Part shown: positions 43,287-51,769 of the stretch, in pieces
How positions within the stretch are numbered: position 1 is the stretch's first letter
Layout: every line of letters starts with the position of its first letter
NCBI GenBank assembly: GCA_000955785.1
Contig: JYOD01000039.1
Span: 1-64,000, forward strand
DNA length: 64,000 nt
From: Burkholderiaceae bacterium 16
GTDB taxonomy: Bacteria; Pseudomonadota; Gammaproteobacteria; Burkholderiales; Burkholderiaceae
Reading direction: 5' to 3'
The notes under the pieces: generated by a model
The model's database searches: none
Told to the model about the DNA's origin: nothing
The model's input: the letters and a program-made list of their open reading frames with translations, nothing else
Translations under genes and position numbers: made by a program

Positions 43287-43907
43287 GTGACCACGAAGCT
43301 TCTTCACATTGATTCCAGCATTCTGGGAAACAATTCCGTCAGCCGTACCCTTTCGGTTGCCATCGTCAACAAGTTCAAGGCTGTGCACCTGGAGGTCGAT
43401 GTCATATACCGTGATCTCGCTAGTTCACCAATTCCTCACTTGTCCGGCGCATACCTTGCCGCGTCGCGCGATCCCAAGGCGCCGAACGATGCAGCGCTTC
43501 TGCGGGATATTGAGTTGGGACGCGCCATTCTGGAAGAATTCCTGGCGGCGGATGTGGTGGTCATTGGTGTCGCCTTCTACAACTTCGGTATCGCCAGTCA
43601 ACTGAAGGCCTGGATTGATCGCATCGCCGTCGCGGAAAAGACCTTTCGCTATACGGACAGAGGTGCGGAAGGGCTCGTGACCAGAAAGCGCATCATCCTG
43701 GCCGTTGCACGCGGCGGGTACTATGGCCCCGGTTCGCGCAACGCGGCACTGGAGCACGCGGAAGCCTATCTCCGGAGCGTATTCTCCTTCGTTGGTGTGT
43801 CCCAGCTCGAAGTGGTCGCCGCCGAGGGTGTGTCTGCCGGTGCCGAACAAAGGCAAGTCGCTATCGAGCAGGCACAGCGAAAGATAGAAGATCTGCTCCC
43901 GACCTGA
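43287..43907 (+). CDS. azoR: FMN-dependent NADH azoreductase
   Basis: A 206-residue flavodoxin-fold AzoR. LLHIDSSILGNNSVSRTLS binds FMN phosphate, and GVAFYNFGIASQLKAWIDRIAVAEKTFRY is the family's central signature (PMYNF in many members, AFYNF here). ARGGYYGPG closes the FMN site. It reduces azo dyes and quinones. The start is GTG at 43287 behind GGAGA. It is divergent from the HxlR gene, which probably represses it. Confidence 0.9.
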   Translation: MTTKLLHIDSSILGNNSVSRTLSVAIVNKFKAVHLEVDVIYRDLASSPIPHLSGAYLAASRDPKAPNDAALLRDIELGRAILEEFLAADVVVIGVAFYNFGIASQLKAWIDRIAVAEKTFRYTDRGAEGLVTRKRIILAVARGGYYGPGSRNAALEHAEAYLRSVFSFVGVSQLEVVAAEGVSAGAEQRQVAIEQAQRKIEDLLPT

Positions 43908-43937
43908 GTGCAACCAAGTCGTCAGGCCAGGGGAAAC

Positions 43938-43965
43938 GGCGAGACACGATGACAGTTGTCTCGCC
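43938..43965. terminator. Terminator-like hairpin between azoR and the outer-membrane protein gene
   Basis: A perfect 9-bp stem, GGCGAGACA/TGTCTCGCC, with a 10-nt loop between two convergent genes (stops at 43907 and 43973). No T-run. Confidence 0.55.
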
Positions 43966-43972
43966 ATCGTCG

Positions 43973-45067
43973 TCAGAACAGCTTGATCAAACGAATCTGG
44001 GTCATGCTCCCGACCTTTGCGTTGCGCGAACTGGTTGTCGCCATGCCTTGCAACGTCAACGCAGCGTCAATGCCAGGCACCATCGCGGTATAGAACGCAC
44101 CGGCATTGAGCGATCGGTAGCGGCTTGGGCCCCAGGGGTTGTTCGAGTCGTCCTGGTATTGTTGAACGAAGACAGTGTGCAGTCCGAACACGCCAATTCC
44201 GGTCTTGTATGCCGCCGCGCCTTCCAATCCGATCCAGTTTCCGCTGCGGAGGTCATTGTCCCGATTCTTCGTATTCAGGCCCAAGGTCACCTTTGCCGCG
44301 ATGGCGATGTCCGGCGTCGGCAGGTAGGCCACTTGCACCGACGGCCGCAGCGTATAGAAATTACCAGTGCCTATGTCGGGTGCAGGCAATGCGTTGTAGC
44401 GTCCTGTCGGAATGACGAGGGATGCGCCCAGCAATACGCGCAGCTGTTCGGTCGTGTAGAGCCAGCCGCCTTGCAACTCCAGGTCGCCGATGCCCGATAC
44501 GTCGCCACTGGAACTGGCTGCTTCGCCGGCGAGGTTTGACTGATATGTCGCGCCGAACTGGCTTGCGATGGCCTGCTGTGCGGCCGCGGGGACCGCGGGG
44601 TTCGCCTGCACGGCTGGCGTTGCGGCAGTAGCCCTGACCGATTGGGATTTGATGCCATATGGCAGAACGCCGCCGAACGCGAAGCGACCGCCGCCATAGT
44701 CCGCGTTGGTAATGTAGCCAATGCCGAGGTTGAACAGCTTGAAAGTGCCTGAGGCAGGGATCTGGGCGGTATTGGCGCCATACGTGGGATACGCCGTCAC
44801 GGGGGTAGGGGACGGAAGTGGAATGGCGCCACCGGGGATCGGCTTCGTCAGTGTGTTGCCGTCGTTGCCGCTCACCTTCCTGATGTCGATATAAGTCGCT
44901 GCGACACCAACTGCAAGCCCGGCGGCATCTGGGGGTGTGAACATTTCCCCTCCGATGCTGCCTGCTATGTTGTACCGCACCTGAAAGTCTTCTCCGGCAT
45001 GCGCGGTCATGCTTGCAAGGCAAATTATCGCCGAGATAGAAAGACAATAAACAGAAGTCTGCAACAC
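43973..45067 (-). CDS. MetA-pathway (phenol degradation) outer-membrane protein
   Basis: A 364-residue beta-barrel-type protein of the Phenol_MetA_deg family. The signal peptide (YCLSISAIICLASMTAHA) is followed by the mature part with alternating strands (LFNLGIGYITNADYGGGRFAFG, WLYTTEQLRVLLGASLVIP, KVTLGLNTKNRDND). The GTG at 45067 is chosen because AAGGAGGAGACC is at the right distance; an upstream ATG at 45100 has nothing similar. Such proteins are thought to let aromatic substrates through the outer membrane. It is the last gene of the aromatic operon. Confidence 0.83.
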   Translation of the reverse strand: MLQTSVYCLSISAIICLASMTAHAGEDFQVRYNIAGSIGGEMFTPPDAAGLAVGVAATYIDIRKVSGNDGNTLTKPIPGGAIPLPSPTPVTAYPTYGANTAQIPASGTFKLFNLGIGYITNADYGGGRFAFGGVLPYGIKSQSVRATAATPAVQANPAVPAAAQQAIASQFGATYQSNLAGEAASSSGDVSGIGDLELQGGWLYTTEQLRVLLGASLVIPTGRYNALPAPDIGTGNFYTLRPSVQVAYLPTPDIAIAAKVTLGLNTKNRDNDLRSGNWIGLEGAAAYKTGIGVFGLHTVFVQQYQDDSNNPWGPSRYRSLNAGAFYTAMVPGIDAALTLQGMATTSSRNAKVGSMTQIRLIKLF

Positions 45068-45174
45068 AAGGGTCTCCTCCTTGTTATTGAGGTGGCGCAA
45101 AAAAGGCCCCGCCCGCCGAGGCCACGAACTGGCACCGGAAGGTTCTTATTCTGTCTGCGGGGCGACTGGTGCCT

Positions 45175-46821
45175 TCAGGCGGCCTTGGGGAGGCGTATGT
45201 CGAGGCGTACCTGCGGCGGATCGATCAAATAAAGGGCGCGCTGGAGGATGTGCTCGGCTTGAGAGGCCGGGCCTTCGGCGAGCACGCATCGGTCAGGGCG
45301 GACCACCACCATCCAGTCGAGCGGGGCCACGCGGGGCAACACGACCTCGTCCAGTGCTTCAAGGCGCCGGCCTTTAGGCGCGAGATGCTGCGCTTGGGCA
45401 CGCTGGCACCATTGCCACACCTTGCCACCGGCGAGGGACCAGCGGACCGTGAGCTCAGACGACAGACGCGTCGCGGGGTCAAAGCCAAATCCGATGACTG
45501 CACACTCAAGCCCCAGGCAATCGTCGCTAAGTGTCGGGATTCCGCTTTCTGCCGGTCGGACCCACCCCTGTGGAAAGCTCGAACCGGCACGCAGCTTCTC
45601 GGTGCCGCGCACGCGCACAAACAGGCCTTTGTCGAAAGTGTTTGCCGGCTTCACTTTCAGGTCTTCGAACAGGGCACGGCCGCGCGGCAACAACCTTATC
45701 GCGCTCATGCACCCGTGTATAGCGAGTGCCGCAGCTCGGTTGCGTGGCATGACAAGTGCTCCAAGAAAGCGCGCCAGGTTGATGATCTTTCTTGCGTGAG
45801 GCCGGCGTTCCTGATCATAGCTGTCGAGAATCTGCTCGCTCGCCTGGCCGCGTAGCACCCACGCCAGCTTCCACCCAAGGTTTGCCACGTCTCGCAGGCC
45901 GGCCACCAATCCTTGCCCGGCAAAAGGGGGGGTAATGTGAGCGGCATCACCGGCCAGGAAACATCGGCCTTTCGAGAACGATTTGGCTTCACGTGCGTGA
46001 AATCGATACACAGCGGTGCGTTCTATCTGGATCTTGTCTACATCGCACCACGGCGCGAGCAGATTGCGCACCGATTCAGGCCGCTCCATTTCCGCAGCGC
46101 TTTCGCCCGGCTTCAACATGAATTCCCAGCGCTGGCGGCCTCCTGGGGCGACCATATGCGGGGTTGGCCGTGCCGGGTCGCAGACGAACTCGCAATGGTC
46201 AATGGGATTCGGCACGCCAAGCGCGTCGACAATCAGCCAGTCCTGCTGGAATGTGCGGCCCTCGAAATCAAGCCCCAGATCACGCCGGACCAGTGAACCT
46301 GCGCCATCGATGCCCACCATGTACTTCGCCCTGACCTGCAGGTCGGGGCCGCCAGATGATTTCACGATGGCATGCACACAATGACCGTCATCGACGAAGG
46401 ACTGGAGTTCAGTCCCGAGGCGAACGTCGACGGTGGGGTGCGCTGACAGCTTCTTGCGCAGCACGGCCTCCAGCTCTGGCTGGTAGAACGTGACGAGCGT
46501 CGGATGGCCGTCGACAATTCTCGCGCTGTTGATGCGCGCAAAGCGGCCGAACAGTGGCGAGCGGTATTGCACCTTCGGAATCGCCACCGTGGCGAATTCG
46601 CCCTCCGCTACGCCCACGAGCTGCAGAATGCGCAGGGCCTCGTTGTCCAGCGCGATCGCGCGCGGTTTGGCAAAGATTTCCTTGGCGCGGTCGATGGCCA
46701 GGACGCGGATCCCGTAGCGGCCAAGCAGGTTGGCCAGCGCTGCCCCCACCGGCCCCAGTCCTACAAGCAGGACATCCGTATCGAGTATGTTCCCCTGCGG
46801 TGTCTTCGCGGTGTTCGTCAT
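45175..46821 (-). CDS. FAD-dependent aromatic hydroxylase (MhpA-like)
   Basis: A 548-residue class A flavoprotein monooxygenase. The three FAD/NADPH motifs are present: VLLVGLGPVGAALANLLGRYG at the N-terminus, MVGIDGAGSLVRRDLGL (DG motif), and CFLAGDAAHITPPFAGQGL (GD motif). The C-terminal thioredoxin-like extension fits 3-(3-hydroxyphenyl)propionate or resorcinol-type hydroxylases. It would ortho-hydroxylate a phenolic acid to a catechol. The ATG at 46821 has GGAG at 5-nt spacing; the ATG three bases upstream gives an ATGA overlap with the ligase gene. Either way it is translationally coupled. Confidence 0.88.
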   Translation of the reverse strand: MTNTAKTPQGNILDTDVLLVGLGPVGAALANLLGRYGIRVLAIDRAKEIFAKPRAIALDNEALRILQLVGVAEGEFATVAIPKVQYRSPLFGRFARINSARIVDGHPTLVTFYQPELEAVLRKKLSAHPTVDVRLGTELQSFVDDGHCVHAIVKSSGGPDLQVRAKYMVGIDGAGSLVRRDLGLDFEGRTFQQDWLIVDALGVPNPIDHCEFVCDPARPTPHMVAPGGRQRWEFMLKPGESAAEMERPESVRNLLAPWCDVDKIQIERTAVYRFHAREAKSFSKGRCFLAGDAAHITPPFAGQGLVAGLRDVANLGWKLAWVLRGQASEQILDSYDQERRPHARKIINLARFLGALVMPRNRAAALAIHGCMSAIRLLPRGRALFEDLKVKPANTFDKGLFVRVRGTEKLRAGSSFPQGWVRPAESGIPTLSDDCLGLECAVIGFGFDPATRLSSELTVRWSLAGGKVWQWCQRAQAQHLAPKGRRLEALDEVVLPRVAPLDWMVVVRPDRCVLAEGPASQAEHILQRALYLIDPPQVRLDIRLPKAA

Positions 46822-48737
46822 CATTGCTCCTGCCATGCGGGAATCACGGGAAAGCGGGCTACCAGTGCCATTGCCACCTGACGTGACGCAACCGGCCCGG
46901 AGATATCGGCCACGGTGCCGCGCTCGGGGCAGAGCCGGGCCTTGACGAGGGTGTCGGACATGCCATGCTCGGCAAGCGCCGCCTGGATGACGTGCTCGAT
47001 GGCGCGCAGTCGCAGGTCGGGCTTCGAAACCTTGCCGACGGCGGTAAGGGGCAGTGCTGGCATGATTTCGATGCGCACCGGCACCGCCGCACGTTCAGGA
47101 ATCCTCTCGCGCGCGTATTCCATCAACGCATCGGTGCAAGCCTTTGCGCCTGGCCTGAGTACCGCGAAGGCCACCGGCAATTCGCCCGCATGGGTGTCCG
47201 GCTGCCCGACCGCAGCGACCATGGCGACTTCGGGGTGCGCGGCGATCGTATCCTCGATCATCGAAGGATCGATGTTGTGGCCGCCACGGATAATCAGGTC
47301 TTTCGCGCGGCCGCACAGCGTTAGAGATCCATCCGCGTCAAGGCGGCCCAGGTCGCCCGTGTTGAACCATCCGCCCTCGATCCAGATGCCGCAGTTGTCG
47401 GCTTCCCTTAGGTAACGGGGAAACACATTGGGGCCGCGTATGCCGATCACGCCGGTCGCACCGGCTTCGGCAAGTTCGGCAGGTCTGCCGTCTGCGCATA
47501 GCTTGAACAGCTTCAATTCCTGATACGGAATGCGGATGCCAACCGTACCGGCCTTGGGCACCGCTTGTGGCGGGTTGACGGTCGACACGCAACTACCTTC
47601 CGTCAGGCCATATCCCTCGTGGATGCGAACACCGGTGAGCTTTTCAAACTCGTGTGCGACCTGACTGGGTAGCGGCGCGGCACCACAGAGAACGTGGCGC
47701 AAGGTCGGGATCCCGTCTGCAGGCAACGGCCTGGAAAGCAGTGCCGCCAGGATGGTTGGTACGGCGGAAAACGTGGTGGCCCCAAATCGGTTGGCAATCT
47801 CCCAGAAGGCGTCCAGCAGTCCCGGTGTCCGATACCCGCCAGCTGTCAGCATGACGATTTCCGAACCGCTGTGAAGCGCACCGAGTCCGGTCACCATGGC
47901 GCCATTGACGTGGAAAAGGGGCAACCCCGCCAGCATCACGTTGCGCCGGTCGTCGATCCGCTGAAGGACCCATGCCGTCACGGCTTCGTTCAGGTGACTG
48001 TGCACGGCCACCTTGGGATACCCGGTGGTGCCACCCGTATGAAAATAGGCGCACGGCTCGGTGGGCGTGAATCGCCGCCCGCTGATCAGCCGCGTACTGT
48101 CGGATTCGGCCAGCGCGTCATGGAAGTCAAGCACCTGCACGCCGGGACGGCTCGGCATCTTGCCGCGCGGGATGTGACCGCCGGAACCGGTACGCCGCCC
48201 CATCGCGGCCGTCGGGTCGACCTGCAGGATCGTCTCGACCCTAGGCAGCCTGTCCGCGACTTCCACGGCTTTTTCCCAGATGCTCCCTTCCGTGGTGGGC
48301 CCCAGGGCGATGACAACCTTGGCTCCCGTCTCTTCGCAGATCCGCGCAACGTAGCTGGCTTCCAGCATCGGGTTGATCGGGCTGGCAATGCCGGCAGCCT
48401 CGGCACCCCATAGTGCCAGGTGGCTCTCGATCAGGTTCGGTAGCAAGATTGCGACTGGCACGCCCGGCTTGATACCCAGGCGGTGCAGTGTATTAGCAGC
48501 GCGATGGATGCCTTCCAGCAATTCGGCATAACGGACGTCGCGCGTCGGCGCGGAGGGGCTGCCATCCAGCAGGAGCCGCAGGGCCACGCGCTCCGACCAG
48601 CGCTCGCAAGCGGTTCGTAGTACATCGTAAGTGTTTGTGGCGCGGATCACGTCCTGCCAGGGCGTCCGTTCGATCTGTTCCAAGTCCTCCAGTCGCCTGA
48701 CGACCTCTGGCATGGCGTTGATTGCAAGACTGCTCAT
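46821..48737 (-). CDS. AMP-forming acyl-CoA synthetase
   Basis: A 638-residue ANL-family ligase. The nucleotide motif YFHTGGTTGYPKVAVHSH is at about residues 231-248, HEGYGLTEGS in the middle, and GWFNTGDLGRLDADG with RAKDLIIRGGHNIDP in the C-terminal part. The final catalytic lysine is in TAVGKVSKPDL. It is longer than usual by a 40-residue C-terminal tail. Lying inside the aromatic operon between hydrolase and hydroxylase genes, it may activate either the aromatic acid or the aliphatic ring-cleavage product. Confidence 0.87.
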   Translation of the reverse strand: MSSLAINAMPEVVRRLEDLEQIERTPWQDVIRATNTYDVLRTACERWSERVALRLLLDGSPSAPTRDVRYAELLEGIHRAANTLHRLGIKPGVPVAILLPNLIESHLALWGAEAAGIASPINPMLEASYVARICEETGAKVVIALGPTTEGSIWEKAVEVADRLPRVETILQVDPTAAMGRRTGSGGHIPRGKMPSRPGVQVLDFHDALAESDSTRLISGRRFTPTEPCAYFHTGGTTGYPKVAVHSHLNEAVTAWVLQRIDDRRNVMLAGLPLFHVNGAMVTGLGALHSGSEIVMLTAGGYRTPGLLDAFWEIANRFGATTFSAVPTILAALLSRPLPADGIPTLRHVLCGAAPLPSQVAHEFEKLTGVRIHEGYGLTEGSCVSTVNPPQAVPKAGTVGIRIPYQELKLFKLCADGRPAELAEAGATGVIGIRGPNVFPRYLREADNCGIWIEGGWFNTGDLGRLDADGSLTLCGRAKDLIIRGGHNIDPSMIEDTIAAHPEVAMVAAVGQPDTHAGELPVAFAVLRPGAKACTDALMEYARERIPERAAVPVRIEIMPALPLTAVGKVSKPDLRLRAIEHVIQAALAEHGMSDTLVKARLCPERGTVADISGPVASRQVAMALVARFPVIPAWQEQ

Positions 48738-48805
48738 AAGACTTCACTCTCATTCCAAATACTGCGATGGGATGCCACAAGTTTCGTCGCCAACTGGCGT
48801 CATCG

Positions 48806-49762
48806 TCATGCCGGGGCGATAACGGTGGTCTGCTCACCCAGGTCGATGGTGCCGTCATCCGTGCGAATCGAGGCCCGGATGCTATCGCCGGGCCGAAGGT
48901 AGGCGGGATTGGTCATGCCGCGGCGCACAAACATGCGCCATTTGCCGGCGTCGCTGAGAAAATGTTTCGCCATGAACATGGCGAGCTTGCCCGGCGCGCG
49001 GGCCGCGCAACCGGCAGGCGTACCGGTGGCGATCAGGTCGCCTGTGTGAACGTCGTGCATGGATGCCAGTTCCGTCAAGGTTGAAGCCGGCGCGTGGATC
49101 ATATCGGCGCAGTAGGCGTCCTGCCGGGGCTGTCCGTTGACATCCAGGCGCATCCGCAATTCCGGCCAACGTTGCCACTCTTCCGGTGTCAGCAATACGA
49201 GCCCAGGGCCAACGGGCCCGAAGCCGCGATAGCTCTTGCCCTTGTAGAACTGACCCTGCGGCAATTGCACGTCACGCGCCGACAGGTCATTGACGATGGT
49301 CACGCCAGCAAGCCAATCACCGAGAGCGTCAGGGCTGACCTTCACGCCAGGTTGCAAATCCCGCCGCAGCACCAGCCCGAGCTCGATCTCGTAGTCGAGC
49401 AGCTTGACGTGGGCTGGGGATGCAACCGGAGCATCCGCGGCCGTGATGCATGAGGATGCCTTCGTGAAGATGGTGTTGAAGGGAAAATTCTCGACACGCA
49501 GGCCGGATTCCATGACGTGGCTGCGATAGTTGATGCCTTGGCAGAGGAATTGCTGGTTCTGCGTGACGGGTGCGAGAAGCTGGACGGCCTCGCGCGGAAT
49601 CGTTGCCTGCGCCGCCGGCACTTGCCAGATGCTTTGCCAGTGTTTGGCAAGCAACTCGCCTGTGGTGGCGGCGTTGGCCTGCAACGGAGCGATGCGTGCG
49701 CCAAAGAGAATGCCCCATTGCGGGCCATCCGTATGGATGTAGCGAATTACGGTACGAGACAT
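48806..49762 (-). CDS. Fumarylacetoacetate hydrolase (FAH) family protein
   Basis: A 318-residue FAH-fold enzyme. Metal-binding acids are Glu125 and Glu127 in LLDYEIELGLVL and Asp159 in VNDLSARD. GKSYRGFGPVGPGLV and TGDLIATGTPAGC complete the active site. Members hydrolyse C-C bonds of dicarbonyl compounds, hydrate 2-oxopent-4-enoates or decarboxylate. Since the operon lacks the alpha/beta-hydrolase (MhpC type) expected after extradiol cleavage, this protein may process the cleavage product instead. Confidence 0.9.
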   Translation of the reverse strand: MSRTVIRYIHTDGPQWGILFGARIAPLQANAATTGELLAKHWQSIWQVPAAQATIPREAVQLLAPVTQNQQFLCQGINYRSHVMESGLRVENFPFNTIFTKASSCITAADAPVASPAHVKLLDYEIELGLVLRRDLQPGVKVSPDALGDWLAGVTIVNDLSARDVQLPQGQFYKGKSYRGFGPVGPGLVLLTPEEWQRWPELRMRLDVNGQPRQDAYCADMIHAPASTLTELASMHDVHTGDLIATGTPAGCAARAPGKLAMFMAKHFLSDAGKWRMFVRRGMTNPAYLRPGDSIRASIRTDDGTIDLGEQTTVIAPA

Positions 49763-49788
49763 GGTACTTCCTATGGAATTGCTTAGTT

Positions 49789-50928
49789 CTAAAGCCAGGG
49801 TCTGGCGGGTGCACCCAGCGCAGTTCCGATCAGCTTGAGCCGCGCCGGCGCAACCGCCTTGCGCTGTACCAACCTCAGCACCTTCAGCACATTGCGCAAA
49901 GTCTTTCTTGGCTTCATGTAGGCCGGTGCGTCGGCACCCCAGGCCCAGATGCCACCGAAATCAAGCGGCGAGTAAGCGGTTTCGAAATCCGCGGTGAACA
50001 GGTCACCATCGGTGTAGTGCTCCAGTTCGAAACCGTCCGGATCGCGCCAGTAGTCGAACAACTGGCTTCCCAGCAAGTGCCGCCCGATACCCCACATGTG
50101 CGAATGGCCTTGCGCACGAAGCACCTGTTGACCTTGCCCGAGCGCATCGAGATCGATGACTTCGTACGCGCTGTGCTCGTATTTCTCTTCGATGCCACCC
50201 ACCAGTACGAGGGTGTGGTGGTCGGCCGGCGCCTGGCCAAGGTCGAGCCGGCAGAAAGCCAGGTTGGGACTGCCATCCGCGAGGTACTGCACGTCGGTGG
50301 GAATGACACCGAGTACGGTCATGTACCACGCCGCCATGGTGGCAAAGTCCACGGTTTGAAATACAACATGACCCAGCCGGACAATACTGGCCGGCTCAAT
50401 CGGGGTGCGAACAGTGCGGTTGACTCGCGGCGCATGTTGCGCCGTGTTGGTCAATGTCATGGGCGGGCGCATGGGCAGAGCTTCGACATGCTGCTGGCCT
50501 TGCACGAGCCAGACACTGCGCCCGGAAGGATCGAATAGCTCGACACCGCGCCCGCCGCCGGGAATCTGCTGTTCGGACAACCACGCCGCGCCAAAGCGAT
50601 CGATGTACGGATTCAAGTCGGTATCGTCCGACATACGAAAGGCGGGCCCGACGAAGCGGCTCACCGCCGAACGTTCGGCCACGGCAATGCAAGGGGCGGT
50701 CCCGATGCCACGGGCCGTGATCCGATCAGGCGAGACGCTGACCAGATGCATGCCGAAATCGCGCCAGAAGCGTTCGGTCGCCGCCAGGTCTTTCTTTTCC
50801 CAGCGAAGGAACGCCAGTTCCACGGCTCTACCGAACGGCTTTGGGCGAGTGAGCCGTTGCACGCCAGGTGGCAGGCGGCTCTCCGGGTAAGACTGCGGCT
50901 GGCGGAGCATTACAGTCGATTTGGGCAT
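49789..50928 (-). CDS. Extradiol (type I, VOC) dioxygenase
   Basis: A 379-residue two-domain VOC protein. The second domain holds the likely iron ligands His187 (VRLGHVVFQT), His252 (KYEHSAYEV) and Glu303 (GFELEHYTDGD). Their spacing (65 and 51) is that of BphC-type dioxygenases, and YWRDPDGFELEHY is the signature. It would open a catechol ring. It starts at the ATG at 50928 with GGAGA and is the first gene of the aromatic operon, 26 bp before the FAH-type hydrolase gene. Confidence 0.87.
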   Translation of the reverse strand: MPKSTVMLRQPQSYPESRLPPGVQRLTRPKPFGRAVELAFLRWEKKDLAATERFWRDFGMHLVSVSPDRITARGIGTAPCIAVAERSAVSRFVGPAFRMSDDTDLNPYIDRFGAAWLSEQQIPGGGRGVELFDPSGRSVWLVQGQQHVEALPMRPPMTLTNTAQHAPRVNRTVRTPIEPASIVRLGHVVFQTVDFATMAAWYMTVLGVIPTDVQYLADGSPNLAFCRLDLGQAPADHHTLVLVGGIEEKYEHSAYEVIDLDALGQGQQVLRAQGHSHMWGIGRHLLGSQLFDYWRDPDGFELEHYTDGDLFTADFETAYSPLDFGGIWAWGADAPAYMKPRKTLRNVLKVLRLVQRKAVAPARLKLIGTALGAPARPWL

Positions 50929-51060
50929 GAGGTCTCCAACCGCTGAGCGGTCCGTTTGTGATTGTTTTGGATCGGCGCCGTGCGTGCAGGTGCTGCCAAG
51001 GCGGTGCCGGGCGCTTGCGACGTCGGAATGCGGGGTCAAGCGACATCGTTCATGGGCATG

Positions 51061-51089
51061 ATAATAGTCTAAACGTCATAATGACGAAA
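51061..51089 (-). promoter_or_regulatory. Promoter with overlapping dyad operator for the aromatic operon
   Basis: On the minus strand the -35 TTTCGT and the -10 TATTAT are 17 bp apart. Between them lies the perfect dyad CGTCATTATGACG (51086-51074). A repressor bound there would block polymerase. It is about 130 bp upstream of the dioxygenase start. No regulator gene lies in this operon, so the protein that binds is unknown. Confidence 0.6.
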
Positions 51090-51275
51090 ACCTCGTTAAC
51101 ACCTAGAGGGTGCGACAAGGTGGGTCGGTCGCAGCGCCCCGCCGTGCGCAATGTGCGGGGCGTTTCACGTCTAACGGCCAAGGGATTGCATGCCGGCTGC
51201 TATACGAGCCGCTACGGAACCCGACGTGCTCGATACTGATCAACAGGGCAAATTCCCGCGGCTATCGCGTGCTGC

Positions 51276-51473
51276 ACCGACTGCCTGACGATCACGTTTG
51301 CCGACGGCCAGGCCGTGTGGAGAGTCAGCCCGGTCGCGCCGGACAAGGCGCGCGCGCTATTGCCCGGAGCACTGGCGACCGAAATGGCAGCGACCCAGGG
51401 GTGTCTCCCGGTTCAGCACCGTACCGGTGCGCAGTTGAGTCGGGTAAGCGGCACACCAAAAGAGCCAGGTTGA
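51276..51473 (+). pseudogene. Open stretch resembling the end of an unknown protein
   Basis: A frame open from about 51242 to a TGA at 51471 without any start codon. It reads DCLTITFADGQAVWRVSPV and then DKARALLPGALATEMAAT, with the codon bias of real genes. It belongs to no family I know. It may be the remains of a small gene whose start was lost. Confidence 0.25.
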
Positions 51474-51769
51474 GGACTTGAATACGCGATCGTCGGCATG
51501 GGGCCGTGGCCCCCGGACCCGCGCTGCGAGAACGGATTCTGTGGGGCAGCCAGCACTTCATCAAACGCAAAGTCCGGTTCGAACTGTGATGCCCGCTATC
51601 CAACACGGGCTGGGTAAGCCGAATCGCGGCCCAAAATCCAGGTGAACGACGATCAGCGGAATACGGTAAACCGTTTGGTGAGCGGCATTTTCGGCAACCT
51701 ATATCTTGCGACGGGCGGTCATTACGCTTCTAATGAGTTTGTGGCAGGCGAAGGCTGTCAGAGGGCGAT

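Larger units (their letters stand above)
50929..51769. other. 841-bp region between the aromatic operon and the cyclase gene
   Basis: It contains the promoter and operator of the aromatic operon (51061-51089), a hairpin with arms CGCCCCGC/GCGGGGCG (51135-51162), and an open stretch at 51276-51473 that reads like a protein end but has no start. The rest shows nothing I can support. Confidence 0.5.
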
